DNA from: Macrococcus sp. DPC7161
GTDB taxonomy: Bacteria > Bacillota > Bacilli > Staphylococcales > Staphylococcaceae
DNA length: 64,000 nucleotides
Direction of reading: 5' to 3'
Assembly (NCBI RefSeq): GCF_004117835.1
Contig: NZ_SDSC01000003.1
Span: forward strand, 124,001 to 188,000
Under the pieces are notes generated by a model. It saw only the letters and a list, made by a program, of their open reading frames with translations, was not told the origin of the DNA and did no database searches. Shown piece by piece: positions 1 through 8,657 of this stretch. The translations under genes were made by a program, and so were the position numbers. Position 1 is the first letter of the stretch; each line of letters starts with the position of its first letter.

Positions 1-258
1 ACCTTCTTTAAAGTAACCGAATTCACTTTCTAATGGTTCTTTAACTTTAATGACCATTTCAACATCCCAAGCTGCATCTACAGATACAATTTCTGCACCA
101 GCAGTTTTGTAATCTTCATCAGTGAAATATGAACCCATACCTGCACCAGATTCAACACGAACAGTGTGTCCATTTTCAACTAATGCGTGCACCCCCGCTG
201 GTGTTAAACCTACACGGTTTTCATTATTTTTAATCTCTTTTGGAATACCAATAATCAT
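1..258 (-). CDS. ald: alanine dehydrogenase, N-terminal part (cut by window edge)
   Basis: Only the first 86 codons are in the window; the gene continues beyond the left edge. The translation begins [20 protein letters not shown], the characteristic N-terminus of NAD-dependent L-alanine dehydrogenase, followed by the conserved [15 protein letters not shown] stretch. The enzyme interconverts L-alanine with pyruvate and ammonia in the cytoplasm and supports alanine catabolism. The start at 258 is fixed by GGAGGAATT about six bases upstream. The gene diverges from uspA, and a cre-like site lies in the shared 158-bp intergenic region, so catabolite control is plausible. Confidence 0.93.
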   Translation of the reverse strand, partial: MIIGIPKEIKNNENRVGLTPAGVHALVENGHTVRVESGAGMGSYFTDEDYKTAGAEIVSVDAAWDVEMVIKVKEPLESEFGYFKEG

Positions 259-310
259 TTAAAATTCCTCCCAATAATGTTTAATACACATCTATATTAA
301 CACTTTACCG

Positions 311-324
311 TGAAAGCGCAAACA
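311..324. promoter_or_regulatory. candidate cre site (CcpA operator) between ald and uspA
   Basis: TGAAAGCGCAAACA fits the broad catabolite-responsive element pattern TGNAARCGNWWWCA at every position, and fits the stricter TGWAANCGNTNWCA at 13 of 14. It lies 53 bp upstream of the ald start and 93 bp upstream of uspA. ccpA itself is in this window. For uspA a -10-like TATAAT is at 372-377. Which of the two genes it controls cannot be told from sequence. Confidence 0.55.
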
Positions 325-416
325 TTTTTTTATATTCTGAATATTTTTAAGTAATATATTTAAAAAAGTGATATAATAAAAGTAAGAAAAGGACGTAAAA
401 TTAGGAGGTCATCAAT

Positions 417-911
417 ATGTTAGTGTACAAAAATATTTTAATTGCTGTCGATGGATCAAGTGAAGCGGAATGGGCGTTTAACAAAGCAGTAGAAGTTGCT
501 AAACGTAACGATGCGACTTTACATGTATTAAATGTCATTGATACAAGAAGCTTTGCAAGTGTGGAAGCATATGATCGTTCAATTTCTGAAAGAGCAACAG
601 AATTTGCTGAAACATTGTTAAATGGTTACAAAAAAGCAGCAGAAAGTCGTGGCGTAAATCACGTAGAAACTTTAATTGAGTATGGTTCTCCAAAATCAAT
701 TATCCCTAAAAAAATTGCTAAAAAATTAAATGCAGATTTAATTATGTGTGGTTCTTCAGGTTTAAATGCTGTAGAACGATTCATCATTGGATCAGTGTCT
801 GAAGCGATTGTACGTAATGCAGAATGTGATGTATTAGTCGTACGTACTGAAACAATGCCAGACAACTTCGAACCAGAAGTTGCTACTAAAGATATTTTAG
901 AACGTAAATAA
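417..911 (+). CDS. uspA: universal stress protein UspA family
   Basis: A single-domain cytoplasmic Usp protein of 164 residues. MLVYKNILIAVDGSSEAEWA at the N-terminus is the family's first beta strand and the nucleotide-contacting Asp. The ATP-binding pattern G-2x-G-9x-G(S/T) is intact (G112, G115, G125, S126), so this is probably an ATP-binding type. Usp proteins accumulate in starvation or energy stress; the exact biochemical output is unknown. AGGAGG lies eight bases before the ATG. It is monocistronic, bounded by a hairpin terminator. The neighbourhood of ald and ackA suggests a link with overflow and anaerobic carbon metabolism, which is inference. Confidence 0.92.
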   Translation: MLVYKNILIAVDGSSEAEWAFNKAVEVAKRNDATLHVLNVIDTRSFASVEAYDRSISERATEFAETLLNGYKKAAESRGVNHVETLIEYGSPKSIIPKKIAKKLNADLIMCGSSGLNAVERFIIGSVSEAIVRNAECDVLVVRTETMPDNFEPEVATKDILERK

Positions 912-936
912 TTAATAATTTTAAAGCGTAAATAAT

Positions 937-975
937 AAAAAGAAAAGGGTTAAAATTTAGCCCTTTTCTTTTTAT
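937..975 (+). terminator. rho-independent terminator of uspA
   Basis: AAAAGAAAAGGG pairs with CCCTTTTCTTTT across a short AT loop and is followed by more T residues. It begins 26 bases after the uspA stop. Confidence 0.8.
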
Positions 976-1203
976 TTTCCCTTCCAAATTCTCCAAACAA
1001 AAAGCAATAAAACAAAGCCTTAAAACGTAATCAAAACGATGTACACTTCCAAATGAAATAAATTATGGATAATCCGTTCGGTATATACAGAACGTAACCT
1101 TATTTCTACCTTAATAATCCTGCCATTCTATTCACAAACGATAATATAACACTCATAATATAGATATTACATACAATTATGAAATTATAGGAAGGTGATT
1201 TTG

Positions 1204-1527
1204 ATGAAATATTTAAGCCGAACAATCAGAAACAAGAACCTAGAAGTGTGGGAAGTCGTATCTGAAGAAATCAATGAAGAAACACAAATCGTTATTTGGG
1301 AAGACACGCATCAAGTCAACACTTTAGTCATAACTACTTTATCTGAAGACGAAATGAATCAAGAATATCAACTTCTAAAACAAATAAAAGAACTAACAAC
1401 AGATTTATTAGAAAAAAAATCACATCAAATGAAATTTATCTATAACAACAAAAATTTAAACCTAAATTGCATTCTATCAAACTTTGGATTAGCACCAATC
1501 AAAAAACAAGCTGAGTTTCAATTGTAA
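1204..1527 (+). CDS. hypothetical protein, 107 aa
   Basis: Not recognised. The start is placed at ATG 1204 because GGAAGGTGA ends five bases before it; an upstream in-frame GTG at 1195 lies inside that ribosome binding site. The product begins MKYLSRTIRNKNLEVWEVV and is hydrophilic and Lys/Asn/Glu-rich, with a middle helix of heptad-like character (QEYQLLKQIKELTTDLLEKK) and no signal peptide, membrane segment or cysteine pair. It stands alone between the uspA terminator and its own terminator, facing ackA. Codon use resembles the neighbours. The preceding 976-1203 is AT-rich with no other gene visible. Confidence 0.7.
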   Translation: MKYLSRTIRNKNLEVWEVVSEEINEETQIVIWEDTHQVNTLVITTLSEDEMNQEYQLLKQIKELTTDLLEKKSHQMKFIYNNKNLNLNCILSNFGLAPIKKQAEFQL

Positions 1528-1544
1528 ATAAATCCAGGTACTTT

Positions 1545-1580
1545 AATCATTCAATGATACAAATCGTTGAGTGATTTTTT
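1545..1580 (+). terminator. terminator of the 107-aa hypothetical gene
   Basis: AATCATTCAATGA pairs, with G-U wobbles, with TCGTTGAGTGATT, followed by a run of six T. Confidence 0.7.
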
Positions 1581-1582
1581 GC

Positions 1583-1630
1583 ATAAAAAACCACTAACCA
1601 TCTGAAATGAATTCTGATGGTTAGTGGTTT
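1583..1630 (-). terminator. terminator of ackA
   Basis: A 15-bp perfect stem (AAACCACTAACCATC against its complement) with a 12-base loop. On the minus strand it is followed by TTTTTT, which assigns it to ackA 45 bases upstream rather than to the convergent hypothetical gene. Confidence 0.8.
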
Positions 1631-1674
1631 AATATTTATGAATGCTATTTAATTTATGCTTTGATTATGAATAA

Positions 1675-2895
1675 TTAAATATGATACTCAGTACCAGTAG
1701 CACCAATTTTACCGAATTCCATAACGTCACGTGCAATCATTACTTCTTCGTCAGTTGGGATTACCATTACTTTTACTTTTGAATTTTCTGTAGAGATAAA
1801 TGCTTCTTTACCACGTAAACCTGTATTTTTCTCTTTATCTAATTCAACGCCTAAGTAACCTAATTTTTCACATACCGCTTCACGGATCGTATCAGCATTT
1901 TCACCAACACCTGCAGTGAATAAGATACCATCTACGCCGCCCATTACTGCTGCATAACCACCTACGTATTTTAAAATACGATCAACATAAATGTCTAATG
2001 CGATTTGTGCACGGCCTTCGCCTTTTTCAGCTGCGATTTCGATATCACGCATATCACTTGAAATACCTGTTATACCTAATACACCTGATTCTTTATTAAA
2101 TACATTTAATAATTCAGATGCTGATTTACCTAATTTCTCCATTAAGTAAGGGATTGTAGCTGGGTCGATATCACCAGTACGAGTTCCCATTGTAATACCT
2201 GCTAATGGTGTGAAGCCCATTGATGTATCAATTGATTTACCGTCTTTAACTGCAGTAATTGATCCACCATTTCCGATATGACAAGAAATGATTTTTAATC
2301 CTTCAACGTCTCTACCCATCATTTCAGCTGCACGTTGAGATACGTATTTATGACTTGTACCATGTGCGCCATATTTACGTACTTTATGTTGTGTGTAATA
2401 TTGGTATGGTAAGCTGTATAAGAATGCTGATTCAGGCATTGTTGAATGGAATGATGTATCAAATACTGCTACGTGAGGAATATTTGGTAACATTCTTCTA
2501 AATGCTTGAATACCCATTAAGTTTGCTGCATTGTGTAATGGTGCTAATTCAATCAATTGACCGATTTTTTCTTCTACATCTCTGTCAACTAAAGCTGATG
2601 TTGGGAATAAGTCTCCACCTTGTACGACACGATGTCCTGTACCATCTAACTCATCAACACTTTTGATAACACCATAATGAATCATACGCTCTAACATCAT
2701 ATCTACTGCTTGCTCGTGGTCTTTGATGTCTAAAGTACGTGTATGTTTTTCACCGTTTACTGTGATTGAGAAAACTGATTTTTCTAATCCAATACGCTCT
2801 ACTAAACCTTTTGTTAATACTTTCTCTTCTGGCATTTCGAATAATTGGAACTTTAACGATGAACTACCGGCATTAATTGCCATAATTTTTGTCAT
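1675..2895 (-). CDS. ackA: acetate kinase
   Basis: Converts acetyl phosphate and ADP to acetate and ATP, the second step of the Pta-AckA overflow pathway in the cytoplasm. The 406-residue product has the first family signature [12 protein letters not shown] (residues 5-16), the second around [11 protein letters not shown] (176-186), the catalytic region VAVFDTSFH with Asp146, and HIGNGGS in the ATPase core. Length is normal for the family. AGGAGG precedes the ATG. The next gene upstream on the same strand is a YtxK-like methyltransferase 77 bp away, the same pairing seen in Bacillus. No clear cre was found in its upstream gap. Confidence 0.97.
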   Translation of the reverse strand: MTKIMAINAGSSSLKFQLFEMPEEKVLTKGLVERIGLEKSVFSITVNGEKHTRTLDIKDHEQAVDMMLERMIHYGVIKSVDELDGTGHRVVQGGDLFPTSALVDRDVEEKIGQLIELAPLHNAANLMGIQAFRRMLPNIPHVAVFDTSFHSTMPESAFLYSLPYQYYTQHKVRKYGAHGTSHKYVSQRAAEMMGRDVEGLKIISCHIGNGGSITAVKDGKSIDTSMGFTPLAGITMGTRTGDIDPATIPYLMEKLGKSASELLNVFNKESGVLGITGISSDMRDIEIAAEKGEGRAQIALDIYVDRILKYVGGYAAVMGGVDGILFTAGVGENADTIREAVCEKLGYLGVELDKEKNTGLRGKEAFISTENSKVKVMVIPTDEEVMIARDVMEFGKIGATGTEYHI

Positions 2896-2972
2896 GGGGG
2901 AATCCTCCTAAAATTTTTACTTCATTCATATTTAATCATTAATACAGATTATTTTCAACAATATAACAGAAG

Positions 2973-3899
2973 TTATTTTTGTCGATTTTCTGTCAACCAT
3001 GTATCAAAGCCTTTTAAAAATGATTGCATCCCTTGATTGTTTTTAAAATCAGGGATATCTGATAGTAAAACTTCAATAGAATTCTGTTTATTTTCTGATT
3101 TCTTTTCTAATATCAATAAACTTTTTCTCATATTTTCTGTTTTAAATAAGTTGGATGGAAAATTTAGAAAGGCTTGCATATTTGTATCTGTTGCAATAAA
3201 TTTTTGAAGCTGTTCTACATTGTCTCCTTCAAATAATAAACTTGGCACAATTAAAAATGCTAATCCACCAGGTTTCAATGCACTCATCGCTTGTTCTATT
3301 AATAAATGATGGCTATAACTATGCCCTTCTTTAAATCCTAAACGCATCTCATGACTTCTTTCATCCAACGGATAATAACCGATAGGTAAATCACCAATAA
3401 CGATATCCATATTTTGCACTGGTAAAGGCATGATGGCATCTACTGGATAAACATCAAATGGAATTTCTAAGAAGTTGGCCAAATGAACACTTACACGTGA
3501 TAAAACAGGGTCAACCTCTACAAGGTGATGGATTAATGTTAAATCTGGATTTTGTTCATTTAATGTAGCTGATAAATGTCCAGTCCCACTGGTAATATCT
3601 AATACCTCTATTGAAGTTTGTCCTTTCGTAAATGCACCTACCATATAGCTTAATAAATAACCGATGCTATCTGGCGTAATTTGGTGATTCGGCTGAATCA
3701 TTTCTTCTTTTAACATACTTAAATATGCAAATTGAAATGCCTTACGTCGATCCGCTAAAGTACTTTTTTCTAACGTTTCACGTTCAGATGTATAAATATG
3801 CTCTAAACTTAATCCTAAATTTTCAATGAAGCTATGTCCATTTTCTGCTTGTAATGCTTTCGTTTTTTCATCAATCATTTTAAATAATGTTTCAATCAT
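2973..3899 (-). CDS. class I SAM-dependent methyltransferase, YtxK-like
   Basis: A 308-residue protein with an N-terminal helical region and a Rossmann-type methyltransferase fold resembling N6-adenine DNA methylases. Motif I is LDITSGTGHL (about residues 100-109), the acidic end of strand 2 is VEVDP, and the catalytic motif IV appears as DLPIGYY (170-176) in place of NPPY. The substrate is unknown; in Bacillus the ytxK gene also sits beside ackA and tpx. Start chosen at ATG 3899, five bases after GAGGTG; the longer reading frame would use a TTG inside that site. The degenerate motif IV makes classical DNA methylation uncertain. Confidence 0.8.
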   Translation of the reverse strand: MIETLFKMIDEKTKALQAENGHSFIENLGLSLEHIYTSERETLEKSTLADRRKAFQFAYLSMLKEEMIQPNHQITPDSIGYLLSYMVGAFTKGQTSIEVLDITSGTGHLSATLNEQNPDLTLIHHLVEVDPVLSRVSVHLANFLEIPFDVYPVDAIMPLPVQNMDIVIGDLPIGYYPLDERSHEMRLGFKEGHSYSHHLLIEQAMSALKPGGLAFLIVPSLLFEGDNVEQLQKFIATDTNMQAFLNFPSNLFKTENMRKSLLILEKKSENKQNSIEVLLSDIPDFKNNQGMQSFLKGFDTWLTENRQK

Positions 3900-3909
3900 T
3901 TCGCACCTC

Positions 3910-3939
3910 AAAGAAAAACTGCCCCTAAAGGGCAGTTTA
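3910..3939 (-). terminator. terminator of tpx
   Basis: AAACTGCCC and GGGCAGTTT form the stem on the minus strand with a short loop, followed by TTTTTC. It lies just after the tpx stop and immediately before the ribosome binding site of the methyltransferase gene. Confidence 0.8.
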
Positions 3940-3945
3940 TATTTA

Positions 3946-4443
3946 TTAAATTGATTTTAAAGCTTCAATTGCTTTGTCATAATTTGGATGGTCTGTACCT
4001 TCATTTACGTATTCAACATAAACAACTTCATTGTTTTCATTTAATACAAATACAGAACGCGCTAATAAACGCATTTCTTCGATGACAACACCATAATTCA
4101 TACCAAATGATAAATCTTTATGGTCTGATAATGTTACAACATTATCTAAACCACTTGCTGCACACCATCTGCTTTGAGCAAATGGTAAGTCATTTGAGAT
4201 CGTTAATACTACAGCGTTTTCAATTTTGCTTGCTTCTTCATTAAATTTACGTGTTTGTTGATCACAAACACCAGTATCGATTGAAGGTACGACACTGATA
4301 AGTTTCTTCTTACCTTCATAATCAGCTAATGTTCTTACAGATAAGTCATTTGCTAAAACTGAAAAATCAGGGGCTACACTACCTACTGTAACTTGCTCAC
4401 CTAATAATGTAATCGGGTTGTTCTTAAATGTAATGTTTGTCAT
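3946..4443 (-). CDS. tpx: thiol peroxidase
   Basis: Cytoplasmic atypical 2-Cys peroxiredoxin that reduces hydrogen and alkyl peroxides with electrons from thioredoxin. The 165-residue product has the peroxidatic Cys60 in [12 protein letters not shown] and the resolving Cys94 in [10 protein letters not shown], the spacing known for Tpx. Ribosome binding site GGAGG with start ATG 4443. Preceded by a 66-bp gap from the RDD gene and closed by its own hairpin, so it is probably transcribed alone or with limited read-through. Confidence 0.96.
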   Translation of the reverse strand: MTNITFKNNPITLLGEQVTVGSVAPDFSVLANDLSVRTLADYEGKKKLISVVPSIDTGVCDQQTRKFNEEASKIENAVVLTISNDLPFAQSRWCAASGLDNVVTLSDHKDLSFGMNYGVVIEEMRLLARSVFVLNENNEVVYVEYVNEGTDHPNYDKAIEALKSI

Positions 4444-4509
4444 TGTTATACCTCCTATATGTATAGTAATACTTTAACATGATTTTTAAGTAACTTAAAC
4501 TATTTAAAC

Positions 4510-5052
4510 CTATAAGCTTCTTACGGTCTTTAATAAATAAGCTTTATTTTCTTTAATTACACAAGTATCACTCAACATATCATGAATGCCTTCTTTATTC
4601 GGATTGAAAAGCACCACTAAATAAAGTAAAGCGATAAAATTGCAAATATAACGACCAAATAATTCTCGAGTCAGCACTTGCATAAAGGTTAATTGCTTTA
4701 ATTTACTATGAACCTTTAATTGAAAAATCATTTTCCCTAACGTTTGTTTAAAGAAAAATGTCATAAAAATAAAGTAACTAAAGTATACAATCGCATTTAA
4801 TATATTCTCAATGCTGAACATTTTTATACCTAAGTATACATCTTCTAAATGTCCAAAATGAATGATTGGTCCGATTAGGATTTTAGCGATTGAAAAAACG
4901 ATAATTAAGTCCATGATATAGGCACACATTCTTATACCAAAACCAGCTTTTAAAACGTACTTTAAATCTTCTGTATATCGAAATCTTGAATCTTCAGTGA
5001 CTACTGTTTGTTTAGAACTTTCAAAACTTTGGTCTCCATAATACGAGTTCAT
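4510..5052 (-). CDS. RDD family membrane protein
   Basis: A 180-residue membrane protein with at least three hydrophobic segments (around residues 38-60, 85-105 and 138-155). The RDD family is named for Arg-Asp-Asp in the first helix; here that region reads IRMCAYIMDLIIVFSIAK, keeping Arg and Asp. The start at 5052 follows AGGTGA by four bases. It begins eight bases after the sppA stop, so the two genes almost certainly share a transcript. In Bacillus SppA is also paired with a small membrane protein. Function unknown; transport or protection roles have been proposed for relatives. Confidence 0.75.
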   Translation of the reverse strand: MNSYYGDQSFESSKQTVVTEDSRFRYTEDLKYVLKAGFGIRMCAYIMDLIIVFSIAKILIGPIIHFGHLEDVYLGIKMFSIENILNAIVYFSYFIFMTFFFKQTLGKMIFQLKVHSKLKQLTFMQVLTRELFGRYICNFIALLYLVVLFNPNKEGIHDMLSDTCVIKENKAYLLKTVRSL

Positions 5053-5060
5053 TCATTCAC

Positions 5061-6056
5061 CTACTCCCCATATAAATACATTGGTTGTAAGCCTTGGCGT
5101 TTTGTTACCAATGATTTAATTGTTTCTAAATCAGATTTACCGAATAAACTTGAAGTAATGCTACTTTTCTTTAATAAATCTTTAAAGTAATCGCCCTCTT
5201 GATTAAATTCAATCACTTCGGCTTTATCTGATTTAATCTCTTTTTTCAATGCTTTTAATGCATCTTGTTCTAAACCAATTTCATCAATTAATTTTAATTT
5301 TTTAGCTTGCATACCCGAATAAATACGACCATCTGCAATCTTTTTAACGGTTGCTTTATCCATATGTCTTCCATCAGAAATAACCTGAACGAAACCATCA
5401 TAACTTTCATTAACCAATGCCTGTAAAATATCTCGTTCTTCTTTGTCCATTTCTTTAGTAGGACTCATAATGTCTTTGTGTGCTCCACTTTTAATTGTAT
5501 TATATTTCACGCCATATTTTTCAGCGAGTTCTTTATAGTTCATAGATTGCATAATAACACCTAAAGAACCAGTGATCGTCTCATTTGAAGCAAAGATTTT
5601 ATCTGCAGGAGCTGAAATATAATAGCCACCTGAAGCAGCCATATTCTTCATAGAAACGTATACTTTTTTCTTTTTCTCTTTAACTTTTAATAGCTTTTCA
5701 TAAATTTCTCTCGATTCATAAACGCCACCACCCGGTGAATTTACAACCAATAATACACCTTTAATACTGTCTGACTTAATGACTTTATCCAAAGCCTCTA
5801 GCGTCATTTGATGATTATAACCTTCATCAAATAAAGAACCGCCACCATCTTGAATCACGCCTTCTACGTTGATACGAGCAATTTTATTGCTACTATCAGA
5901 ACCACTGATGGTTGATTCATTTAAATCAGTTACATTCTCTAATTGACTCATATCTTTAGAAAATGATTCTTGAAAACTTGATGTAAATAAACTTGATGCA
6001 ATTGCAAAAATAAATAAAACGGCTGCAATAATCATTGCAATAATTCGCTTAGACAT
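5061..6056 (-). CDS. sppA: signal peptide peptidase SppA (S49 family)
   Basis: Membrane-anchored serine protease that digests cleaved signal peptides. One N-terminal transmembrane helix (residues 4-22) precedes the protease domain. The Ser/Lys dyad is visible: Ser142 in MAASGGYYIS and Lys194 in SGAHKDIMSP, 52 residues apart as in the Bacillus enzyme. Oxyanion region VVNSPGGGV (104-112) is intact. At 331 residues it is the short Gram-positive form. A start ATG at 6056 is preceded by AGAAGGG. Transcribed ahead of the RDD gene. Confidence 0.95.
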   Translation of the reverse strand: MSKRIIAMIIAAVLFIFAIASSLFTSSFQESFSKDMSQLENVTDLNESTISGSDSSNKIARINVEGVIQDGGGSLFDEGYNHQMTLEALDKVIKSDSIKGVLLVVNSPGGGVYESREIYEKLLKVKEKKKKVYVSMKNMAASGGYYISAPADKIFASNETITGSLGVIMQSMNYKELAEKYGVKYNTIKSGAHKDIMSPTKEMDKEERDILQALVNESYDGFVQVISDGRHMDKATVKKIADGRIYSGMQAKKLKLIDEIGLEQDALKALKKEIKSDKAEVIEFNQEGDYFKDLLKKSSITSSLFGKSDLETIKSLVTKRQGLQPMYLYGE

Positions 6057-6108
6057 AAAATCTTCCCTTCTAATATTTATTTCATATATAGTATACCAAT
6101 AATTGTAT

Positions 6109-6146
6109 AAAAAAATAAAACCAGAAACGTAATGTTTCTGATTTTA
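6109..6146 (-). terminator. terminator of the TauE/SafE gene
   Basis: ATAAAATCAGAAAC and GTTTCTGGTTTTAT form a stem on the minus strand followed by TTTTTT, directly after the stop of the gene at 6149. Confidence 0.75.
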
Positions 6147-6148
6147 TT

Positions 6149-6916
6149 TTAAAGCAAATGTTTTACTACAAAATCGACTGCATTTTTACCAATCAATAAT
6201 ACAGTAATAACAATAAATAATATTTTGACATATGAGACACCCTTACGGATGGCAAATTGACTTCCGAAATAACTCCCAGCAATCATAGAAACACCCATAC
6301 TTAAACCATAAACATAATTTACTTTACCTAAAATAATAAACAGCAGTAATGCACCTATATTACTCGCAAAATTTAAAAACTTTGCATTGCCTGCAGCTTT
6401 TAAAAAGTCAAACCCAATCATCAAAAATGCAAATAGTAAAAAGCTACCAGTACCACCACCTAGAAAACCATCATAAAAACCGATAAATGTAATTACAAAA
6501 ACAAATAAAAATGCCTTTTTAGGTGTCAATTTTGTATACGTACTTTCATTGCCCCATTCTTTTTTTGTTAATGTATAAATTAATACAATACTTAACATGA
6601 CAATTACAATAGGTTTTAAATATTCAGGAGGTAAATACGTTGCAGTCGTCGCACCACATATTGATCCAAAAAAGCTTAATGGAAATAACTTACCAACCAC
6701 TCTTAAATCCACATTTCTAGACCTAATAAATGAAATGGTAGACGTTAAAGAACCAAATGAACTTGCCAATTTATTTGTACCGAGTGCAATCGCTGGATGC
6801 ATGCCTGTTGCAAGCAATGCTGGAATGGAAATTAATCCTCCACCTCCGACAACGGAATCAATAAACGCAGCTAAAAAGCCAAAAACAATGATCATCAATA
6901 ATATTTGTATGTCCAT
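6149..6916 (-). CDS. TauE/SafE (TSUP) family membrane transporter
   Basis: A 255-residue integral membrane protein with about eight helices arranged as two related halves. The family hallmark occurs once per half: SVVGGGGLISIPALL near residue 22 and YDGFLGGGTGSFLLF near residue 147, each followed by an alanine/asparagine-rich segment (LGTNKLASSFGS; AGNAKFLNFASN). Members export or import sulfite, sulfoacetate and other small organic anions; the substrate here cannot be read from sequence. The gene diverges from a TrmB-type regulator at 6994 with a palindrome between them, which suggests local control. Confidence 0.85.
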   Translation of the reverse strand: MDIQILLMIIVFGFLAAFIDSVVGGGGLISIPALLATGMHPAIALGTNKLASSFGSLTSTISFIRSRNVDLRVVGKLFPLSFFGSICGATTATYLPPEYLKPIVIVMLSIVLIYTLTKKEWGNESTYTKLTPKKAFLFVFVITFIGFYDGFLGGGTGSFLLFAFLMIGFDFLKAAGNAKFLNFASNIGALLLFIILGKVNYVYGLSMGVSMIAGSYFGSQFAIRKGVSYVKILFIVITVLLIGKNAVDFVVKHLL

Positions 6917-6932
6917 ATTTGATATCCCCTTT

Positions 6933-6954
6933 AGTTACTACTATAATAGTAACT
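6933..6954. promoter_or_regulatory. inverted repeat, candidate operator for the TrmB-like regulator
   Basis: AGTTACTA and TAGTAACT form a perfect 8-bp inverted repeat with a 6-base centre (CTATAA). It is in the 77-bp gap between two divergent genes, one of which encodes a DNA-binding regulator, and it overlaps the likely promoter region of both. Role is inferred from position. Confidence 0.5.
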
Positions 6955-6993
6955 ATAATATAAAACATAAAATCCGTAAATAGGAGAATGATT

Positions 6994-7779
6994 ATGAGTG
7001 AACATTCTATAGAAACAATGATTCAACAATTAACCCATTTCGGCTTAAATACTTATGAAGCCAAATGTTATATCGCTTTAATACAAAATGGTCAATCAAA
7101 TGGTTATCAAATCAGTAAAACATCTACTGTACCAAGAGCACGTATATACGACACATTAACGAAGCTTATTGAAAAAGGTATCGTATTTAAACATGAGGCA
7201 GAACAAACGACATACACAGCGCTAGATTACTCTGAATTACTACAAAAATTTCAAACACAGTATAACGATGTCATCCGCTCGCTTGAAACACAATTTGAAG
7301 CATTACCGAAAACACAAAATGAAACTCTACTGATTCAAACTTTCCATCAAGAAATGCATATAAAAGACAAAATAGAAGAAATCATTAAAAATGCAAAGAC
7401 CATTTATATATCATGCTTCCCAGCCATTTATAAATGCATTTCTGAAAAAATTGCTGCATGCAATCCAAACATTGAAGTTAAAGGCATTGTGTTTGAAGAG
7501 ACCGCATCCTATGAACATGTCATCACGCATCGTCAAACAACTTATACAAATAATCTTCATAACGAAAAATGGTTTATACTCATCAATAATCAAAATGAAA
7601 TGCTGTACGGTAATGATTTAAGTGTTAAGTCGTTAGCATATTATACACAAGATCCAACACAAATCTATTTACTCAAAAATTTCATTTGGCATGATATTTT
7701 AGTCAATGAATTTGTAAAAAATTCAAATCAAGATGAAGATGAGTGGATTAAATCTAAAAGAGAAACGTTTTTTAAATAA
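6994..7779 (+). CDS. TrmB family transcriptional regulator
   Basis: A 261-residue cytoplasmic regulator. Residues 1-80 match the TrmB winged helix-turn-helix (TMIQQLTHFGLNTYEAKCYI, then GYQISKTSTVPRARIYDTLTKLIEKGIV); residues 75-115 are a helical linker; the rest resembles the PLD-like effector domain of TrmB proteins. Start ATG 6994 is seven bases after AGGAG; an in-frame ATG at 6988 is too close to it. TrmB proteins typically sense sugars or related metabolites, but the ligand here is unknown. The adjacent divergent TauE/SafE transporter is the obvious target. Confidence 0.82.
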   Translation: MSEHSIETMIQQLTHFGLNTYEAKCYIALIQNGQSNGYQISKTSTVPRARIYDTLTKLIEKGIVFKHEAEQTTYTALDYSELLQKFQTQYNDVIRSLETQFEALPKTQNETLLIQTFHQEMHIKDKIEEIIKNAKTIYISCFPAIYKCISEKIAACNPNIEVKGIVFEETASYEHVITHRQTTYTNNLHNEKWFILINNQNEMLYGNDLSVKSLAYYTQDPTQIYLLKNFIWHDILVNEFVKNSNQDEDEWIKSKRETFFK

Positions 7780-7781
7780 GA

Positions 7782-7818
7782 ATAAAACGCATGGGATTTC
7801 AAAATCCCATGCGTTTAT
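7782..7818. terminator. bidirectional terminator between convergent genes
   Basis: AAACGCATGGGATTT pairs perfectly with its complement across three bases. AT-rich flanks on both sides let it serve both the TrmB-like gene and the phosphodiesterase gene, whose stop codon lies in its right edge. Confidence 0.8.
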
Positions 7819-8618
7819 TCAAATACTTCGCTATCGTCTTTTCTAAATTGTTTTCTTAGTAAATCTGGGTAATTCGTAAATCCACCATCAATACCTTCAT
7901 TGATCAATTGTTCCATTAATACTTCATCATTTAATGTATATGGAAACACTAAAAAGCCGATTTGATGCATTCTTTCAATGAGTGGTGCATCTAAATCTTT
8001 TATATTTGGCCCAACTGCATACACAAATTGATGAATTTTCTTTAAATCCTCATCCGTCATTTGTCTTAATACACCTTTTTTAGCAAGAAGCAATAATGGC
8101 AAATCTTTATTGATTTGATTGACTTTAATTAAACTTTCTAAACTAAATGACTGAATCACAGTTTGCTTATTTTTTAAGCGTTCAGGTGTAAGTAATTGAT
8201 ATTCATTTAATATTTGAAGTAATCGCTCTTCCATGCCTGGATAAATATCTGGTGCTTTTGTTTCTATATAATAGTTAGCTTTTCCATAACGTTCAATCAA
8301 AGCACGTAATGTCGGTACTTTTTGTCCATCATAAGCTTCTTGATACATTTCAGGAAACTTTTCGTTGAACCATTTCCCAACATCTAACGATTCAATTTCT
8401 TTTAAAGTCATATTTTTAATGACACCAGGTAAGTTCGCCGTTCTATCCGTCGTTTCATCATGCATTACAATGATTTCACCATCAAGCGTCATTTGTACAT
8501 CAATTTCTATATAATCTGCATGCATATCATAATGGCTTTTATCAAATGACGAAAATGTATGTTCTGGTGCATAGCCACTTGCGCCTCGATGCGCAATGAC
8601 AACGTTATCCGTTAACAT
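7815..8618 (-). CDS. glycerophosphodiester phosphodiesterase, cytoplasmic
   Basis: Hydrolyses deacylated phospholipids (glycerophosphodiesters) to glycerol 3-phosphate and an alcohol. The 267-residue TIM-barrel protein has the GDPD motifs IAHRGASGYAPEHT (catalytic His10 and Arg11), the metal ligands in YIEIDVQMTLDG, and the second catalytic His53 in VMHDETTDRT. It lacks a signal peptide, unlike the second GDPD gene at 15142, so it should act in the cytoplasm (UgpQ-like). The ribosome binding site is weak (AGAGTGG). Confidence 0.9.
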   Translation of the reverse strand: MLTDNVVIAHRGASGYAPEHTFSSFDKSHYDMHADYIEIDVQMTLDGEIIVMHDETTDRTANLPGVIKNMTLKEIESLDVGKWFNEKFPEMYQEAYDGQKVPTLRALIERYGKANYYIETKAPDIYPGMEERLLQILNEYQLLTPERLKNKQTVIQSFSLESLIKVNQINKDLPLLLLAKKGVLRQMTDEDLKKIHQFVYAVGPNIKDLDAPLIERMHQIGFLVFPYTLNDEVLMEQLINEGIDGGFTNYPDLLRKQFRKDDSEVFE

Positions 8619-8657
8619 AAAACCACTCTTTTCTTCATTAAATGATTTACAAATACA

